Positions 25,101 through 36,589 of a stretch of 64,000 nucleotides of DNA are shown piece by piece. Under the pieces are notes generated by a model. That model had not been told where the DNA came from. It made no database searches and saw only the letters and a list, made by a program, of their open reading frames with translations. How positions within the stretch are numbered: position 1 is the stretch's first letter; every line of letters starts with the position of its first letter. Origin of the DNA: Sinonovacula constricta (Eukaryota; Mollusca; Bivalvia; Cardiida; Solecurtidae); the NCBI GenBank assembly GCA_007844125.1, contig CM017571.1, positions 1,494,077-1,558,076 on the forward strand. Direction: 5' to 3'. A program made the position numbers and the translations under genes.

Positions 25101-26731
25101 CAGGTTTGGGGTAAATTGCATCAGAAGTGTAGCCGCTAGACTAGAGTGGTCATAGGAAAATTGTTTCTGCTGCCAGGCGTTTTTTACCTTATATAGAAGG
25201 GGCTATTTACAGGCGCCTTCCCCTTAGAAAATAAGCCAAGTTTTTCCCCCTAAATAAGAAAATTCCCCTCCGATAAAATTCAATATTTCCTTGCCGAAAT
25301 GTGGAAATTAGATGTACTAATGCGGATCAGTGACTACAGTAGAAACTTGAGTGAACTGGACTATGATAATCTAGTGGAGGAGTTTAATAAAAATTAAAAT
25401 AAGAGAGATGGCCTTGTAAATAAAAAAATATGAGATATGTGATAGCAAAATAGGATTTAAACATGCACATTTTCCCTGTTTTTTAATTAAAGAACGCAAA
25501 ATTTTCCCCTTCTCAAAGGCGACAGGTGCCGTCCAAATTTCTCAGAAAAAAACAAAAACAACAACAACCTTGCCGCATGACACAATGGAAGAAGGGGATC
25601 AGAAAGGCCAACCATGGGCACAATCAGCTCACATTCAGCTCAGGTGAGCTTAAAAATATGAGAACTATATGGCACTAAAAAGGTAAATATCAGTTAGTAA
25701 TTCCAAACTCATGCAATAGTCACATTTTATTAAAATTTGGGCTTGTATTTTTTAAATATTAAGTCAAAATTTACAAATTGTATAAATCAGTTGACATATT
25801 GTTCTGTAAGTATCAAATTACCTTCATGAAAGAAAAAACACCTGCTGATTCCATTTCTTGCCTTTTCTTCTTTTTGATAAGCTGTGCAAAGTCATCTTTA
25901 TGGGTGTCTAAATACCCAAGCAGATTCTGAAAGAAAAATGTCAATTGTTAAATATTATACCAGTAACAGTTTGTAAGTAAAATATTTCATGTGAAAGTAT
26001 TATAAAAGCTTTGATCCAACTTAAATAAAACTTTAACAAATTTAGTTAAGAGTATGTAATAAGTAATACAAGAAAGAAGCTTTATTAATTGTAGGTACAC
26101 TTTATGATCTTTAAAAATTTTATGCCTGATGCACTAAAAATCATTTGTGTTAATGTCCCAAGGAAGTTTTGAAATTTTATTCGCAATACAATATTTTGTT
26201 CTAGTAATTCTTTTAAGTTAAAAAGTATCTTCTTGGATAGTTCTTTCCACAAGAAAGTCAATTTACTGGTATGTTGTACATGAATGGTATTTAAAATGTT
26301 AATCATTCATACTCAAGGCCCCAAGTTTAAACTCTGTCTGCTGTCATTTTTTATCAGTTTTATCTTGACATTTTTATAGTAAAAATAATGATTTTTGCTA
26401 AGTTTTAATTTTATTTCATTTATTTAAAAAATAATACTAAGGATTATCTTTTTATTTTGCAACTTTTTTGGATCTGTTCATTCATGTCAACAAATTCAAT
26501 TACAGGTGAACATTACCTTAAAAAAATTGCCCAAAAGGTACTTAGCACCCTAAACTGATAACTGCTATAAGATAGCCCAGTAAATACCTTAAGAGCCTTT
26601 TCAGTTTCATTAGCTGACACCTCATCAAATTCTTCCATAGTCAACTGCTGGCAATAAACCTTCTTCAGTTTAGGGGGATCATCAAACTCCTCCGCATCCT
26701 CCACACCATCGTGATGTGTTTGGTCCAGCAT
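19179..26731 (-). CDS. Proline-rich protein with PRR11-like C-terminus
   Basis: Seven minus-strand exons: 26731-26588, 25926-25822, 24023-23900, 21983-21730, 20913-20867, 20138-20034, 19362-19179. They sum to 963 nt (320 codons plus TGA); every junction is GT-AG and phases agree. Order: an acidic N-terminus (VEDAEEFDDPP); a Lys-rich segment (QLIKKKKRQEME); a charged, probably helical segment (VSEEERERKLAELK); a basic stretch; thirteen consecutive prolines at about 167-179; then SPGGTP (261-266), a YQALIEKF helix and RSPSP. The SPGGTP / L-x-ALxxKF / RSPxP order resembles human PRR11 (360 residues), a proline-rich mitotic and actin-associated protein; the N-terminal half does not obviously match, so the call is tentative. 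The ATG lies directly at the exon's acceptor, so an upstream non-coding or short coding exon is likely. S2, S3 and S1 SINEs lie in introns. Confidence 0.6.
19790..20010 (-). mobile_element. S2 SINE, head damaged
   Basis: Matches 13843-14107 through cagtatttcagttatctgga and ggcatgataccatacccagt; the tRNA head is lost at the right end. It lies 24 bp from an exon donor of the PRR11-like gene (exon end at 20034). Confidence 0.65.
22085..22210 (+). mobile_element. S3-type SINE fragment, opposite orientation
   Basis: Begins GATGCCCTTGGCGTAGTGGTAG (box-A-like, quoted in part) and later has aaggtctttcagctgacctg, the complement of blocks in the minus-oriented S3 copies. Lies in an intron of the PRR11-like gene. 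Confidence 0.5.
23618..23838 (-). mobile_element. S3 SINE
   Basis: Shares gcagcgaccatttatgatca, ccccagacgcatgtctgggt and the tRNA-like gtgagaggctacgcag end with 6499-6716 and 63148-63358. It is intronic and ends about 60 bp from the exon at 23900. Confidence 0.7.
24412..24620 (-). mobile_element. S1 SINE, 5'-truncated
   Basis: Carries the S1 tail (tgtgcagcaacatttctatc, tccattatactgac-type blocks) up to the box B region and then breaks off. Intronic in the PRR11-like gene. Confidence 0.65.
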
Positions 26732-26739
26732 CTTCAAAT

Positions 26740-29700
26740 AATAAATCAAAAAATGAAGATGCAAAGATGAATGTACTTTTCATATCGCTTTAAAGGAAAC
26801 AACAAAAACTAAGCCCCTTAAGAAAGTATATGAACAAATAATTATAACGAAATTAAATTATAATTAATCATATGTACATGTATACATATTTAGGAGGTTA
26901 TCATAACAACTACAAAAGGTGCAAGATTTCTAAAATTATCTGAATTTATGTAAAATTTATATTTTAAAAACGCCTCAGTGTTGGTTCTTCTGATACAAGT
27001 CAAAGACTCATTGATTCTTCGTGGCAGGCACATGACTTGATTGGAGCACCCACTGAGAGCAACTGAAGGCATATACTGGAATATTAGTGATGGGAAATAC
27101 GGGAAATTTCGTATCGCGATATATTGTGATATGCTTGGGTCGTATCGCGATATGTATTGTGATATTTTAGTGACTATACTCACTTTTCATATTTTTGCGA
27201 ATTCTCATGATTTTGTGAGTGTTTGTTAAAGTAAACCCAACCAGTGGATGTGTATTTTCTGCTCAATCTGCTAAGAAACGGATTTTATCTTTATCTTGAG
27301 GTAGGTTTAAAAGGACAGCCAAAAGAAAGAAAAAAATTACACTGAAATCGTGCCAGTTTAGAAAACCATCAACTTAGAATTGTTACATATCTGATAATAT
27401 CAATCATTTGTGTCTCTACGATCTCTACGTTTTACAGTATGTATTTCAAAGAACATAGTTGTGTGACTGAAACGGTATACATTTAGATACAGGATTTATT
27501 ATCAAATGTGAAAGGTGAAAATTAAACAAAATAAATTAATGAATTCATGAGAAAACACATTTCTTCACCAGATTTATTATCAAATGTGAAAGGTGAAAAT
27601 TAAACAAAAAAAAATAAAGATTTCATGAGAAAACACATTTCTTCACCAGATATCGGACTTATTGTTGAAAGCAAAGCCACATTTTTATTGTTATATTTAA
27701 GTTAAGTGGTTGCTTTTCAGTTACAGAGATACTTTGCTGCAGGACCCATAATTCATAGTTTAACTGGAGATCATTTAAAATGTCTGACAAGGTTTAAGCT
27801 CTTAGTAGATGAAATCATGGCAAAACAGTATTTGCTCATTTTTAAACCTAATAAAATGTATTTTGGGAGATATTCAAGATTATGTTAAAGTCTGTCGAAA
27901 GTTAAAAGCAGTCTGTAGTTAATATGATAAAAACAATTAACAATGGAAGTTTTTTGCAGTCCGTAGTGCTTCTATACATCTGACTTGGCTATTTTTTACT
28001 GTAACAAACTTGTCCATGGTCTTGTTTATAAATAACCTGGATGTACTGCAGCAAGTCTAAAATGCGGAATAGTAAATCCAGGGCCCCACAACAATCAATG
28101 TTGAATATTTTGCAGTTATTAGATTATAAATGTTCTGAAATTATATTTCTGTTTGATCAAGATTTCAGTTTACTTCTGTGGTTGTCATAGCTTCTGGGGG
28201 TAAGCAACATTTTAGCTTATGCCTTACATTTAACCTTATTTACACAAATCATGTGTCTAGCTCTACATTGGCCGCATAACTCCGCCCATTCCGTCAACTA
28301 AATTTTGTCTATTAATTAGACTGTGCTGCAGTATTTGGTACAGATAAATTGTTAATCGTCAAGATCATTATGTAATGAAATAGGGTAAAAATTTGAAAAG
28401 TCTCAAGGAGAAAATAAATCAGTATCAATGTTTCCTTTTGAAACGACAACTGAGTAAAAATATTGGTACTGCCGGAATTGTGTACTAATACGCTTGATGC
28501 CAGACAAGAATTGCGATTTACAGTTATACTATGGATCCCTATGGAATATACCCAATTATCTAGCAAACCCTCCTCTCAAAGTGATCTCAGAGGCCACTCT
28601 CTATCACTTACAGGTTATTACACTAACTTTTGCCATAGGCTCACATTACACAATATGTCCGATATGTTCACTTTACATAACATAAACAAAATGATGTCAG
28701 ACTGAGCTCCATTCAATAAGGTGCAGAAAGACTGTTGTTGTTGTTTAAAATTTTAATATGCGTTCATTTACTAGGCTCATAAAATTGATGTTAATTCTTT
28801 TTTAGTTGAATAAGCAAGTTCATGTAAGTTGAAGAAAAGTCCATACTTGTTTTTATACTATAACTATAACTGGATGACCACTAACATAGATGAGGTGCAA
28901 AAATGATCGCTCCACCCACCCCACATCATTTTGAGGGTGTTCCAGGTAATGGGGCAATACACATTACGATGATGGTAATTCAGCAGACACAGCCTAATAG
29001 TACAGAATCTCAAATTCTTTAGTTTGTATTCCAAAAATGTAGTTAACGTGGACATTCACGAAGTAGGTCGAAGTAAGGTGATGATATAAAGATATATGGA
29101 AGTTAGGCTAACAAAAACAATGGCAACTGACAGATTCTGTGTTGTCATCTTTGTTTTGACATCTGTCAGAACTTGCTGCCCCTTGAATAGCTTAAGGAAA
29201 TAGCCAAGAAGTTATGAATATTTTTTCAAATAAGTAGTTCCACTTCAGAATATGGCTGAGGGGATCCAACTACCCACAATGCCACATACATTCGAGAAAC
29301 AATTCCAGAGTTAGCTGAGGTGTTTGAATGCATGCATTCACAATAATTCTGATGTGGTTCAATCAGCAATGGTAGGAAAGGTCATACAGGTTATTTCTCT
29401 TGTAAGGAATAATGAATATAAGTGCTGGTCTTTCTGAATATAAAGGTCATCAATAACATGTTCCTTTAGCAAACTGCCTGCTTTCATTTTCATCCAAACT
29501 AGTAGCATGGACCACTGTATTATCGTCGTACTTGTTTGACTTATTTTTGATGTGTATGCAAGACAATATCAGATTATAAACTTTGAATTTGTAAAGGACA
29601 ACTAACATCTAAACCAAAAATTTACCATATAATCAACTAATTTTTAGAAATCTAGGTTAAAGCCATTCTGTGTTGATTTGCATGTTGAAATATTCGGAAT

Positions 29701-30150
29701 ACGTCGGTAATAGAGATGCGTCGATAAAACAGAGTTCGAGTATACAAATAAACAAACAAACTGTGGTCTCAAGACTCAATCCACATATTAATGCATAAAT
29801 ACTAAAGCTGAACGAAATAAATATATATGTACTTAGTGTGTAAAATAAATTAAGTTGAGTCGTACGCCCACAGAATTAACTGACGGATAAAATAAATATA
29901 TATTTGAATCTATTTTAGTATTTAGATTAAACTTCTGAATTCGAACACTTTAGTCTTTAGTTTACGAAACTACGTCAACATATTGCGCTAGATTTGAAAA
30001 GGTTTCACATTGTAAAATGACATACTTCGTGAATAAACAAACCTTCTTTTGATGTGTAAGCCTAGCGAGGCGGAATCTTCAATATTTAATTGTGTAAGCT
30101 TCTGTGTGAGTAATTTTAATCCAAATTAACTCATTTCAATAAAATTGAAT
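26740..30150. other. Upstream region of the PRR11-like gene
   Basis: No convincing coding exon. It holds two TATCGCGATA boxes (27112-27121 and 27143-27152), a 78-bp tandem duplication (27493-27648) and a faint M1-type arm (about 29158-29328). The 5' UTR exon of the PRR11-like gene is expected here or at the promoter patch near 30.2 kb. Confidence 0.4.
27493..27648. repeat. Two-copy tandem duplication, 78-bp period
   Basis: GATTTATTATCAAATGTGAA begins at 27493 and again at 27571; both copies end CTTCACCA. The copies differ by a few bases around an A-run. Confidence 0.9.
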
Positions 30151-30350
30151 TTTCCGCCATGATAGGGATCTTTCTCGCGATATTCTCACGAGATTGGAAA
30201 CGCCAGTTCTCGGAACGTGCCGAACAGAAACGAGTCAAACTGGCGTGCGTTCAGTATAAAAAACCGTAAGCCAAGCAGTTTGCAAATCGCAACCTTCCAT
30301 ACTGAACGACCCGTAAGCCGCAAACCGTTTTCAATATGGCGGACAGCGAT
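30150..30350. promoter_or_regulatory. CpG-rich promoter-like patch, possibly bidirectional
   Basis: In an AT-rich setting this stretch has TCTCGCGA (30173-30180) followed by TCTCACGAGA (30184-30193), resembling the TCTCGCGAGA promoter palindrome; a TATAAA at 30255-30260; and ATGGCGG starts facing left (30160) and right (30336). The left-facing frame closes after nine codons, so it is at best a leader of the PRR11-like transcript. Confidence 0.5.
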
Positions 30351-32572
30351 GGTGTGTGGAATTAATTTTACATAAATTCATGTGTGATTGTGTTGTAAGA
30401 CAACTTGATAAATGTTGTTTAGATTGATTTTAGAGTAGTGAATGACGTGGCATATAATTGTGTTGTCCTTTTAGCAAAAGCCATTTAATTTGACCCTAGA
30501 TTTGTCGTTAAATGGTGTGTTAAGTGAGCAAAATGATAACACGAAAACGAAACAAGGCCATAAGTCGTAAATGATTTGCATACTGATTGTTTAGACCATT
30601 TTGAGCAAAGTTACACTTCAACTCCTCCTTGTTTTGAAACAGATACAATGCTGACTTCACTCTGATAGCATGACAAATGAATGTATTTTACTTATTCCTC
30701 TCTGTCAAGTTAGGGAAAAAACAAAACAACGTATGAAATGACATTGCAGTGTAGTATATAACGCTTCAAATATTGAATGTTTTTGTGACGTTATAATTAT
30801 AAAATCAATTGAAATATGTTGACAAGATACCCATGTTATAATCCTAATTAACCTATTGAACCACTTGTGTTGTTTTTTATGATTTTTGCACTTCATGGGA
30901 ATATGTCCCATCTCTTAAAAGTTTGATTGGAATGTCATCTTCATCTAGCTTCTATAGTATATAGAATATGTCCCATCTCTTAAAAGTTTGATTGGAATGT
31001 CATCTTCATCTAGCTTCTATAGTTTAACTGGAAGAACACCTTGTTTCTCTTCGGAGATAGAGGGGATCTGAGTTCAAATCTCAGTAGAAGCAGCAAGATA
31101 CATTCCTTTTTTCATTTTACAATTTAAGTATAATATTGGTTTAAACCATCCACCATAAGATTTAAAAAGGTATCCAATGACAATCAGATTAAGGTTAGGC
31201 TTGTTTCATCAAAATGGTATACTATTATACACATATATATTTATTTTATTTAACCAATTATACTGTGCAATTGTATCTTACATTTCCAATGACTATGTAG
31301 TCACTGTTTTATTTATAAAATTATTACATTTTATCCAGATAATTCTTTTGAGTGTGCAAATAATGCTATTGGGTTCTTTTTGCAGAAACATCATTTCTAT
31401 GCCAGATAAAATAAATGGTGATTTCTTTGTAAAAATATTGTCATTTCTAAATTCTCTAAACACCTTACATACTCATGACAATATAAAATAAAATGGAAAT
31501 TTTAATTATTTCTTTATTATTTGATAATATCACTGCTATGCCTTAAACATAATACAAGTTATTTATGTTGCGCAATCAGGCATTGTGTCGTAATATCAAT
31601 TTGGGCTATTAGTAAGGCTCTACAACCACTAGGTTTCCTTGGGGTTCACTGAGAACCTATGCTAATTAAACATAACACCTGCCTCTGTATTTCTAAATTA
31701 ATTGATGCAACTAAATATATTTCAATAATTTCTGACATGTTGTCATATAAAAAAGCAAATATAAGTAAGGTACTAAGAAAAACAACAAATTGTTTTATTC
31801 AAATTTATTTTGGTAAGAACAATAAAAAGTACATGCATTTGTAATTATATGCTGTACTTAGCAAACATAGTATGAAAATCAGAGCTAATCCCTGTCAGAT
31901 ACAAAAATTCATGCTGTTTACATATCCAGTGAACTAGATAAAAAAAATAGTTGATATCACTTGAACACAAAGCAAACACAATATAATATTTTAAGTAATA
32001 TCTGACAAAGCTATTAAGATAAAAAAACAAACAATGTTTTAAAGACATCATATGATGATTGAGACAATACAATACAGTATCTTTACTCCCTCAATTGTTT
32101 GGGATTTCTTGTATGTGTACTAAATATGGTATAAAAACAAAACTTAACAATGTAAGGGAAGACCAGACATTTAGAATATGATTAAGATAAAAAAAATAAC
32201 CTCAATGCATACATTTTAAAATAAGACAACTTTTAAGAAGATACATAGATAAATAACCGATCAGTGTTGTACCGACACCTAATGGATGATTGAGGTATAT
32301 CAATATACTTTCTTTATAGCACTGACAACAGAATAACACAAATACCGCAACATACATGCTGTAGTTCGTCATAACCGTATGATGACCACATTTTCATATT
32401 TTTCAGGTCTATTGTACAGGTGAGGCCAGTAAAGAAAATGGGACACAAACATGTGATATTCCCTAAATTGATAAAAGAGCCAAATGATGTGGCAAATTTG
32501 TTTCAGTCAACCGGGCCGCAAGGTGTAATTTGGGGCAAGATGGAACATAAATTCCCAAACCCAGGACTATGA
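30336..32572 (+). CDS. Possible small two-exon gene, product unrecognised
   Basis: Weak candidate. ATGGCGGACAGCGATGG at 30336 lies in a promoter-like patch and can be read as MADSDG before GT dinucleotides. A later segment at 32407-32572 follows a tttttcag acceptor and stays open for 54 codons, with VRPVKKMGHKHVIFPKLIKE near its start and a TGA at 32570. Joining them needs a poor donor (GTGTGG) to keep phase, so they may not belong together. An alternative acceptor at about 31386 also leads to a short open frame. I do not recognise the product; a non-coding transcript is equally possible. Confidence 0.2.
30900..31026. repeat. Two-copy tandem duplication, 65-bp period
   Basis: AATATGTCCCATCTCTTAAA begins at 30900 and at 30965; the copies are identical through cttctatag. 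Very recent by its identity. Confidence 0.9.
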
Positions 32573-34059
32573 ATATCGACATGGGTTCATTAACAGGATT
32601 TTCAAGCATTCCTAACAAGTTGTTTGTAACAGCAGTTTAAAATTCCAGGACAAATGTAATGGCTAGTCATGAATGCATGAGGGCCGAATGCATAAGTGCA
32701 GTAGAAAAGACTTTATAGCAAATGTTAGGAATAACAGTGGGTTCTCTCCATCCTGTCTTTCTTCATCTTGTTGGTTAGTGCTTGAATAGGTGTAGTTATG
32801 TGTCCTGTACGTATGGATCTCTGTGTGTGCTGGCAAAGACCTGTAATTAAATTTTTGTTAAACATTTGTACAATAACATAGAAAAAGGACATTTGTTCAC
32901 ATAAAAAATGTTTTACAAAATGGGCAAATTTTCAAGATATGGGAGTGTTTTGTGTGTGTTTTGTTTGTTTGTTTTGTTTTGTGTTTTGTTTTGTTTTAAG
33001 AGAGCTTAAGAAAAACAACTCTATCGTCATTATTATTTCATATATGATAAAACTGTATTATGTTGTTGTTGTTTTTTCATTTTTCGAAGATGCTGAATTT
33101 GACATAATAAAATATATTACAAAAATGGCAACTTGTACGCCTGCTTTCATGAAAAAAAATACGCAAATATGTAACTTCTAACTAATCACGGTTTGAACAA
33201 GTGATAAAATCTTTGCCATATGAAATTGTTAGAACACTTTATTTTCAAACTAGACTTTATATGACTATCTAATAGATTTTGGCATTGCGATTTCAAATAT
33301 TATTTTCATTAGCTGTCGGGAAATACTAATCTCTAACAACTCTATTAGATTGATTGTTTGTCCACAAGTCGTTCTCGCCGACCCAAATAAAAAAAACAAA
33401 AACAAGTCTGTTAATCTAAGTAAAGAGGCCTATTCACAAAAGAGACAGTTTCTAAGTTTGGTTATTCGATAAATCTCTGACACATGGAACCAGAATGGTG
33501 ATATTGGCCTCTCGCGCAATCCGGGTATTGCACAGCCAACGAGAATAATCCGGCTAGGTGGATCGTACGCTGACGTAGTATAACTTTTATTATATACCTT
33601 GAATAAACACTTAAGACTTTTTTCTCAACCATAAATACATTTTCAGTTGGAACTATTTTTACCGCGGATTAACTATGTCGCAGGAGAAAAGAGTTCCAAT
33701 GCACGCGCGCGCGCGAATATTTTCCTGCTTTTTTGTAATCATTTTAACTGGAAGCAAAGTAACTCGTATAACGGTTATACTGGCAAATTTTAGTTATGCA
33801 ACGAACAATTTCTACAAAAAAACAAACATTTTATTGGTAAAACAAGGATTTAATGCATGTGGCATACCTTGAAGGATTAAATGTGTGCAAAATGGATTAA
33901 ATTAAGTGGATTTATAATTTTCGTCGAGGACGAGGTAAGCTTAGACAAATGTCTTGTTAAAACAGCACAGCACAGGTCAACTGAAATCCTCCCCACAGGA
34001 GTTCTCAGTATAGGATAGAGTCTATAGAAGCTGAAACAAGCGCAGCATAATATCAGATT
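31030..34059. other. Gene-poor AT-rich stretch
   Basis: Apart from the two weak exon candidates and a (GC)-rich run near 33704-33716, no gene or element could be supported here. Confidence 0.3.
32725..32840 (-). CDS. Possible terminal exon on minus strand, product unrecognised
   Basis: After an aattacag acceptor the minus strand is open for 37 codons, with a basic stretch ALTNKMKKDRMERTHCYS then TAA. The length is not beyond chance. No upstream partner exon with matching phase was found between 32.9 and 34.1 kb. It may be noise in an untranslated region. Confidence 0.15.
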
Positions 34060-35260
34060 TAAACAAAACACGCACGAAATAGCAGACAAACCTGGCATAT
34101 AGAATACTTAGATATAAGTATTTAAAAACACACGAAAAGGCAGACAAACCTGGCCTAATGCATTAAAAAACTTTAATATCAGTATTAAAAGAACACACAC
34201 ACACACTAAAAAGCAGACAAACCTTGTCTACTTCATAAGAATACTTTAATATCAGTATTTAAAACACTAAAAAGCAAACAAACCTGGCCTAATGTAATAA
34301 AATACTTTAATATAGATATTTAAAAACACACACTAAAAAGCAGACAAACCTGGCATAATGCATTAAAATACTTTAATATCGGTATTGAAACACACTGTCA
34401 AGCAGAAAAACCTGGTCTTATACATTAAAATACCTTAATATCAGTTTTAAAAACACGAAAAAGCAGACAAGCCTAGCCTAATTTATTAAAATACTTTAAT
34501 GTCAGTATTTAAAAACACACACTAAAAGCAGATAAATTGGCGATGTGCATTCAATAATTTAATATCAGTATTTAAAAAAGAAAGCACTAAAAAGCAGCCA
34601 ATCCTGGCGATATGCATTTAAAAACTCTAATATCAGTACTTAAAACAACAAAAAGAGGACAAACCTGACCCAATGCATTAAAAACTCAAATATTAGTATT
34701 TAAAAACACACACTAAAACAGACAAATCTGGCGATATGCATTCAATAATTTGATATCAGTATTTAAACAAAGAAAGCAATAAAAAACAGACAAATCTGGT
34801 GATATGCATTTAAATACTTTAATATCAGTACTTAAAAACACTAAAAAGCAGACAAACCTGGCCTAATGTATTAACATACTTTAATATCATTATTGAAACA
34901 CACTATAAAGCAGACAACACTGGTCATGTACATTAAAAGACTTTAATATCAATTGTGTAAAAAGCGATAAAAACAGACAAAGCAGGCTATTTACATTAAA
35001 TGACTTAAAATAAATATTTTGAAATTTACTTAAAAGTAGACAAAACTGGTCATAGAAAAATAACGACGTATATTGTTGTTATAAATAAATCACTGAAAAG
35101 CAGACATAGCTATGCAAATTAAAAGACTAAAGTAAATTAAAAGACTTTATAATTTATATATTAAAAAGCAGACAAATCGGATCATATAGATTAATCGACT
35201 TCAATAATTATATCTACAAATACCATACAGCAAAGGCAAATCTGGTTATTTACAGTAATC
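34060..35260. repeat. Minisatellite, about 20 degenerate units of ~58-73 bp
   Basis: The core AAAGCAGACAAACCTGG recurs at 34082, 34140, 34213, 34274, 34340, 34402, 34463, 34528, 34594 and onward, each followed by a cattaaaa-tactttaatatcagtattt block. Units decay toward the right end and the array stops just before a reverse-transcriptase relic. Confidence 0.9.
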
Positions 35261-35290
35261 GATTTACAGTAAGTTCTACGTTTCCTATTA

Positions 35291-36100
35291 GACAATATTT
35301 ACATAAAATGCGGTGACACTTTATTTAGACAAGACTTAGTAATTGGTATTTCTATGGGAACCAACTGTGCACCATTAATTGCAGATTTGTTTTTATACTG
35401 CTTTGAACGTGATTCCATGTTAACTTTATCCCCTTCTAACCAAACCCACATTATAGAGGCTTTCAATTTATCGTCACGCTATCTTGACGATATTCTAACT
35501 ATAGATAATCCTTTCTTCTCTCAAATGATCCATTTGATTTACCCTCCAGATCTTACCCTTAATAAAGCAAATAACTGACATTTAAATGCAGCATTTCTAG
35601 ACATTGAGATCGCTATTTACAATGACTCTACACAATCTATGACAAGAGAGATGATTTCAACTGTAGTATTGTGAATTATCCATACTTTGATGGTGATTCA
35701 ACTCGTGCTACCTCCTATGGTATTTACATATGGCGACTTACAAGGTTTGCACGAGTTTGTACTAAAGTAGAAAATTTCATAACTTACAAGGTTTGCACGA
35801 GTTTGTACTAAAGAAGAAGATTTCAATGCTGGAAACCCGTTTAATTCTTCTAAATGTTACAGCAAGGCTTTCGTTTTCATAAATTAAGAAAGGCGTTTTC
35901 AAAATTCTTTCACCGCAATGGTTTTGTTGCTTCTAAGTATAATAGCAGTATGAAAACACTTATGCAAAAACGCATAAGGTATAAGCCATCCTGAATTTTA
36001 TGGAAAAGTTTTATTCAAGTTAAAGAAAATCAAGGTTTTCAATAACTTTTCTGACCACTTTACAGAACTTATCAGAAAATGTATTGCAGACGGTTAAAAC
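35291..36100 (+). pseudogene. Penelope-type reverse transcriptase relic
   Basis: A broken + strand reading contains GISMGTNCAPLIADLFLYC, then YLDDILTID (the RT catalytic Asp pair), IYPPDLTLNKA, FLDIEIAIYN, YDKRDDFN and HKLRKAFSKFFHRNGF in order. This sequence of motifs is characteristic of the reverse transcriptase of Penelope-like and related elements common in invertebrates. The frame is broken by a stop after the IYPP block, further frameshifts, and a 46-bp tandem duplication starting at 35736 and 35782. No GIY-YIG endonuclease was recognised. It is a dead fragment; assignment to Penelope rather than a related class is from recalled motif similarity. Confidence 0.75.
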
Positions 36101-36589
36101 CAGGGATTCCTTCGTTGCACTGCATTGCTTGCAAGTGACCCTTTTACAGTCAAGAACTTGCATTGCTTTTGAATTACACAATGACCGGACATGTCGTGGA
36201 GACTATATGAAAACAGTGTCCTAAAGCAATAAGTGGACAGTCACTGTTGGATTTCTTGTCTCTTCATCTCTCCAGTCGTGCCCTATATAGGTGGGACAAC
36301 TTGAGCAGTCTCCATACCCTTTACGTGAGATTGCACAGTGGCTATAACATGGGGATTTTTTGGTACATTTATTATATAGTATGCCAACTGCGGATAAATC
36401 CTCAGCTTTTTATGATATGTTCATTGTATATGTTTTAACTCCCGATGCAGGTGCTTACTATAAGTAGTTTTACTTTGACGGGATATTTTTATTTACACTG
36501 TTTGTTTGATAGAAAAACCTTCAGGAAGTGCGAGGTTGGAGCGCTCCAAAAACCAGGTTTAAGCACCCCATTTTGCCGACTGACCGTTC

